A stretch of DNA of 64,000 nucleotides, taken from Paenibacillus donghaensis. Its GTDB lineage: Bacteria > Bacillota > Bacilli > Paenibacillales > Paenibacillaceae. Shown here in pieces: positions 48,409 to 58,233 of this stretch (position 1 is the stretch's first letter; each line of letters starts with the position of its first letter). Location: NCBI RefSeq assembly GCF_002192415.1, contig NZ_CP021780.1, forward strand, positions 4,092,001 through 4,156,000. The letters are read 5' to 3'. A model generated the notes under the pieces. That model ran no database searches. It was not told the DNA's origin and was given only the letters and a program-made list of their open reading frames with translations. The position numbers and the translations under genes were made by a program.

Positions 48409-49599
48409 ATGAACAATAAATTTGTGATTGATACGAACGCCCTTCTTCTATATTTGTCTATGATTGATTTAGATGGCGAAATTATTATCCCAGAAATCGT
48501 ATTACACGAATTGGATAGGCTAAAAATCGGAGACAGTGACACCTCTTATCGCGCTAGACAAGCAGTGAGAGCGCTGAAATCGAAAGACAGTATCATTTAT
48601 GATCATGAATTCGGGAAACAACATCCAGCAGCTCTATTGAGCAATGATGATGTCATTGTGCAGTGTGCGGTTAAACATTCTGCGAAACTTATTAGTGGTG
48701 ATTTTCTGGCACAGTTAAAAGCAACAGCTTTAGGTGTGGAAATATATGAACCAGATGGCAACACAGAAGAGTATTCTGGATATGAAGAAATTGTTATGGA
48801 TGACAATGAAATCGCTGAATTTTATGAAAATATGGATATTAATAAATACGAAATTAATGAGAACCAATACATAATTATTAGAAACGAATCAGGTAAGTTA
48901 ATTGAGATAGCAAAATGGAATGGAAATAAATACATCACTATTAGACAGGGAAAATATAAGACTGATATGTTTGGAGATTTCAAACCATACGACGAACATC
49001 AAATTTGTGCTATGGATTCTCTCGAAACAAACCAAATGACTATGATTAAAGGTAAGGCTGGCGCTGGTAAAAGTGTAATTGCATTAAATTACGCTTGGAG
49101 TCAACTTGAGAAAAATAAATATGACAAACTCATCATTTTCACAAATCCAGTTGCTGCTAAGAATAGTGCAAAACTTGGCTACTATCCCGGTACGAGAGAC
49201 GAAAAACTTTTATTTTCACAGACGGGCACAATGCTATCTGCCAAATTTGGAGGAATTGAAGAAGTTCAACATCAAATTCAAACTGGCAAACTAGTTCTCC
49301 TACCATTCTCTGACATCCGTGGTTTCGACTCTACTGGACTCAAAGCAATAATCTGGATTATCGAATCTCAAAATCTAGATATTGAACTTATGAAGACAGG
49401 TATTTCCCGTGTCGGAGATGATTGTAAATTAATTTTAGACGGGGATTACTATGGTCAGGTTGATATGGATGTCTATGCAGGATTCAACAATGGCATGAGA
49501 CGAGTTAGTGAAGTGTATCGTGGGCTTGACTTCTATGGAGAAGTTGAACTTCAACATGTTCATCGTTCTCAAATGGCTAAATATGCGGACTTACTATAG
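48409..49599 (+). CDS. PIN-PhoH protein (RNase domain fused to PhoH-type ATPase)
   Basis: 396 residues. The N-terminal PIN domain has FVIDTNALL (Asp), IVLHELDRLK (Glu), and later Asp in LISGDFLA, the acidic set of PIN nucleases. From about residue 205 a PhoH ATPase begins (Walker A IKGKAGAGKSVIALN at 213-227, Walker B region LILDGDYYG). PIN-PhoH (PhoH2) proteins are RNA helicase/RNase enzymes; they are common in large phages. The gene is the first after the structured RNA segment. Confidence 0.85.
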   Translation: MNNKFVIDTNALLLYLSMIDLDGEIIIPEIVLHELDRLKIGDSDTSYRARQAVRALKSKDSIIYDHEFGKQHPAALLSNDDVIVQCAVKHSAKLISGDFLAQLKATALGVEIYEPDGNTEEYSGYEEIVMDDNEIAEFYENMDINKYEINENQYIIIRNESGKLIEIAKWNGNKYITIRQGKYKTDMFGDFKPYDEHQICAMDSLETNQMTMIKGKAGAGKSVIALNYAWSQLEKNKYDKLIIFTNPVAAKNSAKLGYYPGTRDEKLLFSQTGTMLSAKFGGIEEVQHQIQTGKLVLLPFSDIRGFDSTGLKAIIWIIESQNLDIELMKTGISRVGDDCKLILDGDYYGQVDMDVYAGFNNGMRRVSEVYRGLDFYGEVELQHVHRSQMAKYADLL

Positions 49600-49635
49600 C
49601 ATTTAATAAATAAACATACATAATAAATTAATTTA

Positions 49636-49665
49636 ACTATCAGATCGTATATCTGGTAGTTTTTT
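49636..49665 (+). terminator. Rho-independent terminator after PIN-PhoH
   Basis: 10-base arms ACTATCAGAT/ATCTGGTAGT with a 5-base loop and TTTTT tail. Confidence 0.85.
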
Positions 49666-49713
49666 CATTGAGTAAAAATACAAAATAAATCATTTTAAGG
49701 GAGAACAAAAATC

Positions 49714-49887
49714 ATGGAAGCAAGCAAAGAAAAATTGAATGGTCTAAACGAAATTCGTGAGGCTGCTTTTGATCTGTATCCGAATGCTACTAAAATTACA
49801 ATTTCTATTGATGGTGATAAGATTCGTGTCTCTCCAATCGAAGACTATGCTATCCCACAAGGTGGCCTAAGTCCTGAAGAGGAGTAA
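49714..49887 (+). CDS. Hypothetical small protein, 57 aa
   Basis: MEASKEKLNGLNEIREAAFD with AAGGGAG upstream, ending in acidic SPEEE. Its end overlaps the ribosome site (GAGGAG) of the phosphoesterase gene. Possibly a small partner of that protein. Confidence 0.65.
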   Translation: MEASKEKLNGLNEIREAAFDLYPNATKITISIDGDKIRVSPIEDYAIPQGGLSPEEE

Positions 49888-49893
49888 TTATTG

Positions 49894-51213
49894 ATGACAA
49901 ATGAACTCCTAAAAATCGGAATCCAGAAGAGAAATAAAGAAATCTCTATGAGTTGGCAGGATATTGTTGATCTTCATGGGAACGGAAAGTTTCGTGATGG
50001 CGAGGATCTACGTTGTTGGGTGAAGAATCAACTCCGAAAAAATGGAGCACTCATTCGAGCATCTAATACCAAAGAAAAAACTCTTAATCCTGTTGAAGAA
50101 ATCGATCCCATTAAACAATATGGCGAAAAGATGGAAATTCATAAGGATGGTTCTCATAGCAGCGACAAACTCCTTCAAATGTCTGCTGAACAATCTAAAG
50201 ATGTTAATTACCTTCTTTCTGCTCACGGATATGATAATAGTTCATGGGAATTACTATCCGCTAGAAACAACTTCTGGAATGTGTACAGTAAAGTTGATGG
50301 CGTGCAGACTCTATACTCTAGTAAAATCTCTGTTAAGCCTAGAACAGATAGTTTGTCCGAGGAAGACCTTAAACTTTTCTTTGAAGACTTGAGTAAAAAT
50401 TATCAAAGCCCTCTCCACTCACCTACTAATTATAGCGTTGATGGAAAAATGCTTGAACTTAACATCTCAGATTTGCATTTGGGCAAACTATGCTGGAATG
50501 GAGATTCTGGAGATACGTATAATTACGAAATTGCCAGAGAACGATTCTTCTATATTATCAATGATATCCTGACGAGAACACAAGGATATAAATTTGAGAA
50601 GATTCTTTTTATCTGGAGTAACGATTTCTTCCATACTGATGGTATAAACGGAACAACTACGGCTGGAACACGACAAGATACTGATGTTAGATGGCAACAA
50701 ATGTATAAGCTTGGAGTTAAAATGTTGGTCGAAGGAATTGACCTGTGCTCACAATTTGCCCCAGTCGAGACTTGTTATATTGGCTCAAATCATGATAAGG
50801 CCACCAGTTATTATGCAGTTGAGTATCTTGATGCATGGTTTAGAAACAATCCCAATATTACTGTTAATAACGATGCAAAGTCTCGCAAATATGTAGAATT
50901 CGGTCAATGTTTGATTGGTCTAAGTCATGGACACAGCGAAGGAAAACGTGCTGGGAAATTGATGCCTATTGAAGCACGAGAAGCTTGGGGAAGAACGAAA
51001 TATCATGAGTTTCACGCTGGTCACTTCCACTCTGAAAAAGCGGTTGTCGAAGAGAATGGGATTATTGTTAGATATGTAAGTTCCCCTACTTCTACAGATA
51101 ATTGGCATTTTGAATCAGGGTATGTCGGTGCAATTCAGAAATCTATGTCATTTGTTTGGGATAGAAATAAAGGATTAATGGATGTACTTAATACTACTGT
51201 TGAAAGCGAATAA
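49894..51213 (+). CDS. Calcineurin-like metallophosphoesterase
   Basis: A 439-residue protein. N-terminal part looks like a DNA-binding helix pair (SWQDIVDLHGNGKFRDGEDL). The phosphoesterase core from about 185 on has SDLHLGK, WSNDFFHTDG, GSNHDKA, SHGHSEG and HAGHFHSEK, all dinuclear metal motifs. The family includes DNA repair nucleases such as SbcD and phosphodiesterases. It may process phage DNA before packaging; substrate unknown. Confidence 0.85.
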   Translation: MTNELLKIGIQKRNKEISMSWQDIVDLHGNGKFRDGEDLRCWVKNQLRKNGALIRASNTKEKTLNPVEEIDPIKQYGEKMEIHKDGSHSSDKLLQMSAEQSKDVNYLLSAHGYDNSSWELLSARNNFWNVYSKVDGVQTLYSSKISVKPRTDSLSEEDLKLFFEDLSKNYQSPLHSPTNYSVDGKMLELNISDLHLGKLCWNGDSGDTYNYEIARERFFYIINDILTRTQGYKFEKILFIWSNDFFHTDGINGTTTAGTRQDTDVRWQQMYKLGVKMLVEGIDLCSQFAPVETCYIGSNHDKATSYYAVEYLDAWFRNNPNITVNNDAKSRKYVEFGQCLIGLSHGHSEGKRAGKLMPIEAREAWGRTKYHEFHAGHFHSEKAVVEENGIIVRYVSSPTSTDNWHFESGYVGAIQKSMSFVWDRNKGLMDVLNTTVESE

Positions 51214-51272
51214 GTATATACATAGTTTATGCACTATTTATACATAGTTTTCCCTTAAGGGAGGCGCTTAAA

Positions 51273-51632
51273 ATGTCAGAGGAAGAATATTATGCATCCC
51301 AACCTGATTATGACGAAGATGAAAATTGTGAACTCCCTTCTACCTTCTTGTCTGATGAGGATATTGGTGCAGAAACTAACATGATTATAATTCCAAGTTT
51401 AAAAATTGACTTAGAATTACAAATTGACAGTTACGTCAATACATTATCAAAATTAAAAACAAAGAATCAACTCAAGTCTGCCTTATTCCAAATATGGAGT
51501 CACGCTGAATCGTATGGCGCAATTATGGAACGTATGGATAAGCTTCAAACAGATGTTGAAACGTTACGATACGATCTTGAAGATGTTGATTTTGAGATTG
51601 AATATATGGATGGCAGAGACGACGAAATATAG
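51273..51632 (+). CDS. Hypothetical acidic protein, 119 aa
   Basis: MSEEEYYASQPDYDEDENCE, then a helical middle (LELQIDSYVNTLSKLKTKNQ) and an acidic end. AAGGGAGG precedes the ATG. It may be a terminase or packaging cofactor by position; not recognised. Confidence 0.6.
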   Translation: MSEEEYYASQPDYDEDENCELPSTFLSDEDIGAETNMIIIPSLKIDLELQIDSYVNTLSKLKTKNQLKSALFQIWSHAESYGAIMERMDKLQTDVETLRYDLEDVDFEIEYMDGRDDEI

Positions 51633-51658
51633 CTTATAAAAGTAAAAAGAACTCCTGA

Positions 51659-51690
51659 GACGATTGCTATTCTAGAATCGCCTTTTTTCT
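51659..51690 (+). terminator. Terminator before the packaging genes
   Basis: Stem CGATT/AATCG with adjacent pairs, followed by CCTTTTTTC. It separates the phosphoesterase unit from the terminase unit. Confidence 0.7.
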
Positions 51691-51704
51691 TGTTTTTATT
51701 TTTT

Positions 51705-51773
51705 AGATGAGGATGCCCCTGCTATAAGGGTGGTTTGCATTAAACAGTGGACACTCCCCCGCTATCCTCATTT
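51705..51773 (+). ncRNA. Nested stem structure upstream of the packaging operon (candidate cis-RNA)
   Basis: Outer stem AGATGAGGAT/ATCCTCATTT (10 pairs with one G-U), inner hairpin GTTT-GCATT-AAAC and a C-rich/G-rich pairing CCCCT/AAGGG. No T tract follows. It lies 69 bases before the first packaging gene. The type is unknown: attenuator, processing site or ligand-sensing leader are possible. Confidence 0.45.
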
Positions 51774-51842
51774 AAGTTTTTCTTTATTACGTACTATAAA
51801 AGTGGAGTTTTATGAAGATTTATCAAAAAAGAGGGTGAGTAA

Positions 51843-52688
51843 ATGGCTCTAAAAAAAACTGTATTAAAAAAAGATGAGATTGAAAAAGTAAAATGCTTAA
51901 AATGCGGAAAATTAAAGTCTCCTAATACATCTAACTTCTATGCCAATACAAACCAATTATTCTCTTCTGATAAATTAGAGGTGTGTAAGGACTGCATACT
52001 ACATTTCATTGGTGAAAAAGGATCTGAGGGTTATAAAGATAGAGCAATAGTCGTTTTAGCTATGCTAGACAAGCCATTCGTTGATGATCTTTGGACTCAA
52101 ATGGATCAGGAATGGTCAAAATTCATCCCACCACTCTCTTCATTTCCCAAGTTTAGAGGTCTAAAATTCTCAGACAGTTCAATGTCTTCCATTGGAAGTT
52201 CAAACGCAAATATAAAGAAAAGCAATATAGATGATGAAGAAAACAATCAGGAGTATTTTGATGACGAAGAAAAGTTTTTCAACAGAAAATGGATGGGTGA
52301 ATACACAAACTCAGATATTGATTATATGGAAGATTACTATTTAGGTTTGGACAGAGATTTTAAAATTGTTACAACCAATCATAAAGACTATGCAAGAAAG
52401 ATATGTAAAGCAAGCCTCCATATGGATAGATGTTTTCAGGACGTTTTGAAGGGCGTTGGCGGTGCAGATGCTAAATATAAATCAGCACGAGAAACATTTG
52501 ATACTCTTTCTAAATCAGCACAGTTCTCCGAGAGTCAACGAGGACAGAACGATGTCAGTCTGGGGTGCTTTGGAGTAACTTTTGACCAAGTCGAACAGAA
52601 AAAATGGGTTCCAAAACATGTTCTTTTGGATGAGGATTCATATGATAAGATGCTAAATCAATTCGCAACAATTAAGGATTCGGTGTAG
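51843..52688 (+). CDS. Zinc-finger protein before TerL, candidate small terminase subunit
   Basis: 281 residues with an N-terminal zinc finger (VKCLKCGKLK and CKDCILHF), a charged linker (DDEENNQEYFDDEEK) and a helical C-terminal domain that could form a ring (YARKICKASLHMDRCFQDV). It directly precedes TerL by three bases and matches the position of SPbeta YonG. DNA recognition for packaging is inferred. Confidence 0.6.
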   Translation: MALKKTVLKKDEIEKVKCLKCGKLKSPNTSNFYANTNQLFSSDKLEVCKDCILHFIGEKGSEGYKDRAIVVLAMLDKPFVDDLWTQMDQEWSKFIPPLSSFPKFRGLKFSDSSMSSIGSSNANIKKSNIDDEENNQEYFDDEEKFFNRKWMGEYTNSDIDYMEDYYLGLDRDFKIVTTNHKDYARKICKASLHMDRCFQDVLKGVGGADAKYKSARETFDTLSKSAQFSESQRGQNDVSLGCFGVTFDQVEQKKWVPKHVLLDEDSYDKMLNQFATIKDSV

Positions 52689-52691
52689 ACC

Positions 52692-54434
52692 ATGTCGAGT
52701 AGAAACTTCAGTAAAAAAAGCAGACAAGTAAATGATGGAGACTCACAAAATTTTGATAGTTCTTTTAGTTACGATCCCGTTAATAAAGAATCTCTAGAAT
52801 ATGAGAACTGGGAAGAATATATTGCTTATTACAGACATTATATAGATGAATTTGCAGTTGATGTGTTAGGGTTAAAACTTTATCCATTTCAGAGACTCCT
52901 TCTTCGGGCTATGGCAAAGTATCAATACTCTATGCTCATATGTTGCAGAGGAATTGGTAAGTCTTGGATTGCAGCAGTTTTTTTCATATGTTCAGCAATT
53001 TTATATCCCGGAATTAAACTTGGAATCGCTTCTGGTAAGGGACAACAAGCTCGAAATGTTATTATCCAGAAAATCAAAGGTGAGTTGGCTAAGAATGAGA
53101 ATATAGCAAGAGAAATTCAGTTCCCAATCAAGGTTGGTTCAGATGATTGTGTAGCTAACTTTAAAAATGGTAGCGAAATACGTGCAATTGTATTAGGGAA
53201 TGGACCTTCTGGTGACTCTGCTCGTTCATGGCGTTTTCACTATCTATTAGTTGATGAAGCAAGAATTGTTCCCGATGATATTATCGAAACAATACTAATA
53301 CCAATGACTAAAACAAAAAGACCAATTGCAATCAATCATGGTGAGGCAGAAAAGGGTAAAGTTATTTTTATTTCTTCTGCCTATTTAAAAACATCAAGCC
53401 TATATAAGCGTTTTATGGATCATTATCAAAAAATGATAAATGGTAATAAAAACTACTACGTTTGTACCCTACCCTATCAAGTTGGTGTTGATGCTGGGAT
53501 ATTGGACGAAGACGATATATTAAATGAACTTAATAAGCCAACCGTGACAAGAGATAAATTCGCCTATGAGTATGAGGGCAGATTTGTTGGTTCTAGCGGT
53601 GAAAGTTACTATCCTTATGAATTAACTCAGGATAGTAGAACGCTTGAGAAATGCGAACTAGAGCAGCCAAAGAAATCTAAAACAGAATACATAGTTGTTC
53701 ATGACGTTGCAACGAGTGACGCTACGACTGCCGATAATGCAGTTACTACTGTTATAAAGATCAAATATAAAATTAATGGTACATATTCTAAAGAAATCGT
53801 TTTTCTCAAAGCGCACAAAGGTTTGACCCTTCAAAAACAACGGGATTATTTAAGAGAAATGGTTCATATCAAATTCCCGAATACAGTAAAACTAGTTATA
53901 GACACCAGAGGAAATGGTGAAAATCTTCCTAATCTATTCTATGAGACATGGGAGCATGAGGACGAAAAGACAAAACAAAAGTCTGAATACCCGCCACTAA
54001 TAAAAGATGATGATGACAGTGCTAGAGGTTTAAGAGGCGCATTGCCAATGATACGAGCAGTAACAGCTACAAATCAATATAACAACACCATGTATACATA
54101 TATGAAGAGTTGTTTTGAAGATGGTAGTTTAAGGCTACTTACACCATCAGAACAAGTAGATGCACTATATAAAATGGACGATCTGTCTCCAGAAGAGTTT
54201 GCCGTATATATAGAAACGGACAATCTCCAACAAGAACTTAGCAACATCAGACAGATTGAAAGCAACGCTAAAAATATCGTTTATGAGCAAATAATGAATA
54301 GCACAAAAAGAGATAGAGTTACCAGTTTAGGATATGGCCTTCACTTTGTATACGAGATGGAAATGGATAATAAATTGAACGCCCACAATGATGATGAATT
54401 CAACTTTTTAGACTATCTGTATATATCAGAATAA
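52692..54434 (+). CDS. terL: Terminase large subunit (ATPase and nuclease)
   Basis: A 580-residue packaging motor (SPbeta YonF type). Upstream region FAVDVLGLKLYPFQRLLLRA, Walker A CCRGIGKSWIAA at about 84-95, Walker B YLLVDEARI near 187 and the C motif around SSAYLK. The C-terminal nuclease has YIVVHDVATSD near 335 and LVIDTRG near 400 as metal-binding acids. It pumps DNA into the prohead and cuts it. Confidence 0.9.
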   Translation: MSSRNFSKKSRQVNDGDSQNFDSSFSYDPVNKESLEYENWEEYIAYYRHYIDEFAVDVLGLKLYPFQRLLLRAMAKYQYSMLICCRGIGKSWIAAVFFICSAILYPGIKLGIASGKGQQARNVIIQKIKGELAKNENIAREIQFPIKVGSDDCVANFKNGSEIRAIVLGNGPSGDSARSWRFHYLLVDEARIVPDDIIETILIPMTKTKRPIAINHGEAEKGKVIFISSAYLKTSSLYKRFMDHYQKMINGNKNYYVCTLPYQVGVDAGILDEDDILNELNKPTVTRDKFAYEYEGRFVGSSGESYYPYELTQDSRTLEKCELEQPKKSKTEYIVVHDVATSDATTADNAVTTVIKIKYKINGTYSKEIVFLKAHKGLTLQKQRDYLREMVHIKFPNTVKLVIDTRGNGENLPNLFYETWEHEDEKTKQKSEYPPLIKDDDDSARGLRGALPMIRAVTATNQYNNTMYTYMKSCFEDGSLRLLTPSEQVDALYKMDDLSPEEFAVYIETDNLQQELSNIRQIESNAKNIVYEQIMNSTKRDRVTSLGYGLHFVYEMEMDNKLNAHNDDEFNFLDYLYISE

Positions 54435-54479
54435 ACATATTAAGTCAAAAACCATTCTAAATAAGAAAGGATGTGAATC

Positions 54480-56057
54480 ATGACAAAAGCAACAAAGAAA
54501 ACTACATCATTACCCACTACTTCCGATGAACAAACTATTACACCCTCAACTTCTCAACCCATCGAACAAGTAAATGAAGAGTATGCGTTGCAATTTGCAC
54601 AATCTATGGCAAGAGCTTATCAAAATTCTACCCTACTCTCTCCTCTTTGGCAGAATGAATTACTTAAGAATCTCAATATGTCTCCTACTGTTTTTAGCAG
54701 AGATAAAATTGAAGAGTTAATTAAAAATCCACGAGCAAACGAAGATGCGCTCAAGGATTTGGGACAGTACTTATACAATGCTGTGATGCAATTTAATCGG
54801 CTAGTAAATTATTATGCAACATTACTTACATTCGACCACTTTATTGTACATACAAACGCCGATGATGAAGATGTAAAATCATCAGCGTATAAGAAGTCAC
54901 GAAAGAAAGCTGTGGAATGTCTTGATAAAATTGTTCCCAAACTTACTTTTCCAAACATATTAAGAGGCGTAATTTTAGAGGATGCTAAATTTTATTATAT
55001 ACGTGAGTTTGGAGAGTCTATTGCTTTTCAGGAAATGCCATCAAAATATTGTAAGATCGTGGATAAAACTGAGTATGGATACCAATATGCCTTCAATATG
55101 TATTATTTCTTGCAGTCTGGAGTCGATATTAATAGTTTTGCTCCCGAGTTCTTGGGGTTCTTAGAAGACTTTAAGAATGATAAAAATAAGAAGAATATAC
55201 ATCATTACTGGCAACCACTTGATCCCATCAAAGCTCCAGTATTTAAATTTGATGAAACCAGAGCAGGATTAACCCCTCCCCTCATGGGATTGTTTTTGGA
55301 TAGTGCTGAAATTGATCAGTACAAAAAACTACTAAAGACGAAAACAGAATTGGAAACTTGGAAGATTATTGTTGGTAAGATTCCAATGAAGCAAGATAAT
55401 AAGGGTGCAGTTGTTGCAAATAACTTTGCAATCGATCCCATTGTCGCAGGACAATATACGGCTATTTTACAGGCAGGAGTACCTACTGGAGTCAAAGTTG
55501 CTACCACTCCATTTGAGCTAGACACCGTTGACTTCAGCCAGTCTCAATCACAGAACAACATTATTGGATATGGTCAAGAAAACTTTTATAACAGCGCTGG
55601 TTCAACTCCTGTTCTTTTTGGTGCTGGTGCAGTCAATGCTTCTGGATTACAAGCATCAATTAAAGTAGATGAAGCATACGTGACGCATATGTATAGACAA
55701 TTCGAAAGATTTTTAAATGCTTATCTTAAATCAAAAACAGGAAGATTTAGATTCAAAGTTGTATTTCCAGATCTCACTATATTCAATAAAGATGAAAAAT
55801 TTGAAAAATATCTTAAAGCAGGCCAATTTGGATTCTCTAAAACGTTAGTATCACTTGCGATGGGAATCAATGCCGAAGATATGCAAAACCTACTCTCTTA
55901 TGAAAACAGTATTAATTTAGTAGAAAAATATCTATTGCCTCTTCAATCCAGTCATGTTCAGAATGGCGACGATGAAGGTGGAGCACCTAAATCGGCAGCA
56001 GCAGATGTTGGGGATGCTGGAGAAAAAACCAGAGATTTAGACGGTAACGCCAGATGA
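54480..56057 (+). CDS. Portal protein
   Basis: 525 residues, immediately downstream of TerL. Polar N-terminus, then helical stretches (ALQFAQSMARAYQNSTLL) and a core with VPTGVKVATTPFELDTVDFS. The C-terminus has long helices. Position, length and composition match the SPbeta YonE-type portal, which forms the dodecameric entry ring. Confidence 0.75.
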   Translation: MTKATKKTTSLPTTSDEQTITPSTSQPIEQVNEEYALQFAQSMARAYQNSTLLSPLWQNELLKNLNMSPTVFSRDKIEELIKNPRANEDALKDLGQYLYNAVMQFNRLVNYYATLLTFDHFIVHTNADDEDVKSSAYKKSRKKAVECLDKIVPKLTFPNILRGVILEDAKFYYIREFGESIAFQEMPSKYCKIVDKTEYGYQYAFNMYYFLQSGVDINSFAPEFLGFLEDFKNDKNKKNIHHYWQPLDPIKAPVFKFDETRAGLTPPLMGLFLDSAEIDQYKKLLKTKTELETWKIIVGKIPMKQDNKGAVVANNFAIDPIVAGQYTAILQAGVPTGVKVATTPFELDTVDFSQSQSQNNIIGYGQENFYNSAGSTPVLFGAGAVNASGLQASIKVDEAYVTHMYRQFERFLNAYLKSKTGRFRFKVVFPDLTIFNKDEKFEKYLKAGQFGFSKTLVSLAMGINAEDMQNLLSYENSINLVEKYLLPLQSSHVQNGDDEGGAPKSAAADVGDAGEKTRDLDGNAR

Positions 56058-56091
56058 TTGTGATGTATAGCTTCGCCGCTCTGCTAAGGAG

Positions 56092-57663
56092 GTGAGAAAA
56101 ATAGAGAAAGAGCCGACAAACAAACGACTGTATTTTGAAGTTGAGAAATATGTGTTGGAGCCACTAGAAGATGGCAGATTCACACGTTTAAAGATGTACG
56201 TCACACATGACGGAATTAACAATAATAAATCGAATATTGATCTATCTGTACTTCAAAGCGAAATAACAGAATCATCTATTTTAGATATTCCCGTATTAGC
56301 TCATATATTAACCGAAGACGAAGACTTCGGAGAACATGAAATGGAATACGACGAAATAGAAAAAAAGATAACCTACATTGAAAAGCCTATTGGATTAGTG
56401 TCTTCTAAAAATCACAACTATCATTATGAAGAAGTTGATGGAAGAACTTATGCTGTTGTTGATGGGTATATTTGGAATGTTTACTCTCAAGATGCTATTG
56501 ATATCATAAATCGAGATGAAAATATCAAACTTTCAGTTGAACTTGTCATTGATGAGTCTATATATGACAAGAAAACTAAAATTTTAGATATTAAGAAGTT
56601 TCGTTACACAGGAATTACATTACTTGGCAAAAAGTATGGCACTGGCATGGTCAATGCCCATGCAGAACTAGAAAGGTTTTCAGAAACCGATGAGTTCTCT
56701 GATAAGATAGAAGAATTAAACACATTCTTAATGCGATTTTCTCAGAATAGTGAGCAAGAACCGGGCGATGAAAAGTCCAATCTTGAATCATATACATTAA
56801 GTAAAGAGGAGGATAAAGTAGTGTTGAAAAAAAAGCAAGAAATTGCTGCACTTTTTAAGTTGACAGTAAATCAATTGTATTCTGAACTAAGCCGCGCTAT
56901 GTCTAAACATACATATATCGATAAAAATTGGTATGGCGAATCAGTGGAAAGAACCTGTTTTTGGTTGAATGATTATGACGAATCTTTTGTTTACTATGTT
57001 GATGTTAAAGATAATTACATGGATAAAAAGGCTCCATATTCATTGGATGGAGACAACGTAAATGTCGATCTTGATAATTGCTCTAGAATTAAATACTCTC
57101 CTATTGATTGGGAAGACGGTATGAGTGATGAAGATAGTGAAACGAGCGCAACCAGAGAAATGATGTCTTCTTTAGAAACGGAGGCTTTAAGTAAACTTGA
57201 AGAGATTAAAGTGGAAAAAGAAACGATGACTACTGAGTTTACCGAAAAGATCACTGAAAAAGATGAGTCAATTATTGAGTTGGGTAAAACTATCGCTGAA
57301 ATGGAATTGAAATTTACTACTTCTGAACAACTGTTAGTTGAAAAAGATGAAGCTATTAGTTCTTTGACAAGCGAAATTGCTAAATATAAAGAAGAAGAAG
57401 ATATTGAAAAAGTGGATAGTCTATTCGTAGAATATTCAGCTTTGATTACTGAAGACGAAAAACGTGAATTGACTGAAAAAAGAGCGACTTTTTCAACCTT
57501 TAATGATTTTGAAAAAGAAGTGAAACTATTTCTCTATGATCGCATTGTCAAAAAAGCAAAAGAACACAAAATGAATTTTATTTCGATGGGGTTACCTATA
57601 GACAATGAAGCACCAGATGATAAAAAAACGCAATCACTGTGGGAACGTCTAGGAAATAATTAA
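56092..57663 (+). CDS. Prohead protein, probable protease/scaffold fusion (YonD-like)
   Basis: About 520 residues. First half is beta-rich (LYFEVEKYVLEPLEDGRFTR ... SSILDIPVLAHI ... YTGITLLGKKYGTGMVNAHA), the latter block being like maturation-protease N-termini.  The second half is a long coiled coil (LSKLEEIKVEKETMTTEFTE) typical of scaffolds. The reading frame begins with a GTG at 56092 that is part of the ribosome site AAGGAGG; an ATA codon at 56101 has ideal spacing and may be the true start. Position matches SPbeta YonD. Confidence 0.65.
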   Translation: MRKIEKEPTNKRLYFEVEKYVLEPLEDGRFTRLKMYVTHDGINNNKSNIDLSVLQSEITESSILDIPVLAHILTEDEDFGEHEMEYDEIEKKITYIEKPIGLVSSKNHNYHYEEVDGRTYAVVDGYIWNVYSQDAIDIINRDENIKLSVELVIDESIYDKKTKILDIKKFRYTGITLLGKKYGTGMVNAHAELERFSETDEFSDKIEELNTFLMRFSQNSEQEPGDEKSNLESYTLSKEEDKVVLKKKQEIAALFKLTVNQLYSELSRAMSKHTYIDKNWYGESVERTCFWLNDYDESFVYYVDVKDNYMDKKAPYSLDGDNVNVDLDNCSRIKYSPIDWEDGMSDEDSETSATREMMSSLETEALSKLEEIKVEKETMTTEFTEKITEKDESIIELGKTIAEMELKFTTSEQLLVEKDEAISSLTSEIAKYKEEEDIEKVDSLFVEYSALITEDEKRELTEKRATFSTFNDFEKEVKLFLYDRIVKKAKEHKMNFISMGLPIDNEAPDDKKTQSLWERLGNN

Positions 57664-57698
57664 GTAAAAATAATAATAAACAAAGGAGTTTTTATAAA

Positions 57699-58205
57699 AT
57701 GAGTGCTGTAATTAATCTCAATATCATGGCAGGTAACAAAGTAGATAGTTACCTTCAGTCTGTGCAACTTGCAGAAGCAGTAGAAAATGGTAGTTTTGTA
57801 GTTTTGGGGGGTGTGGTTGCTGGTAATCCAGAAGTTCGTGTCGCATCTACTCCAACCGACGTAGCAACTCAAGAAGTATTATTGGTGGCATCTCCAGAAC
57901 TGGTTGAAATCAATGGATACAGAATTGATATCTCTGATCCAACTTTGTTTACGAACGCCGCAAATAAGCCAGCGCGCACGTATCATCTGCATATTGGCGA
58001 TACTTTTACGCTTACCGATACTGGTATCACCGGAACTACTGTTGTTGATCAATTTGTAATTCCTCAGAACACTCTATACAAAGGTATTGCAAGTGCGACC
58101 ATTGGTACTACCGTTGTGGCATGTCAAGTACTTGAGAAGACAACTATCTCTATTGGTCGCACTCGTCTTGCAGCAACAAAACTTCAAGTAGTAAAACAAG
58201 CCTAA
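57699..58205 (+). CDS. Probable head decoration protein (YonC-like)
   Basis: 168 residues, beta-rich and Thr/Val-rich (GGVVAGNPEVRVASTPTDVA, IPQNTLYKGIASATIG). Strong ribosome site. It lies between the scaffold-like and the capsid gene, a usual place for decoration or stabilising proteins. The assignment rests on position and composition. Confidence 0.6.
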   Translation: MSAVINLNIMAGNKVDSYLQSVQLAEAVENGSFVVLGGVVAGNPEVRVASTPTDVATQEVLLVASPELVEINGYRIDISDPTLFTNAANKPARTYHLHIGDTFTLTDTGITGTTVVDQFVIPQNTLYKGIASATIGTTVVACQVLEKTTISIGRTRLAATKLQVVKQA

Positions 58206-58233
58206 TTAGGACTTAAAGGAGGATATAAAAATA

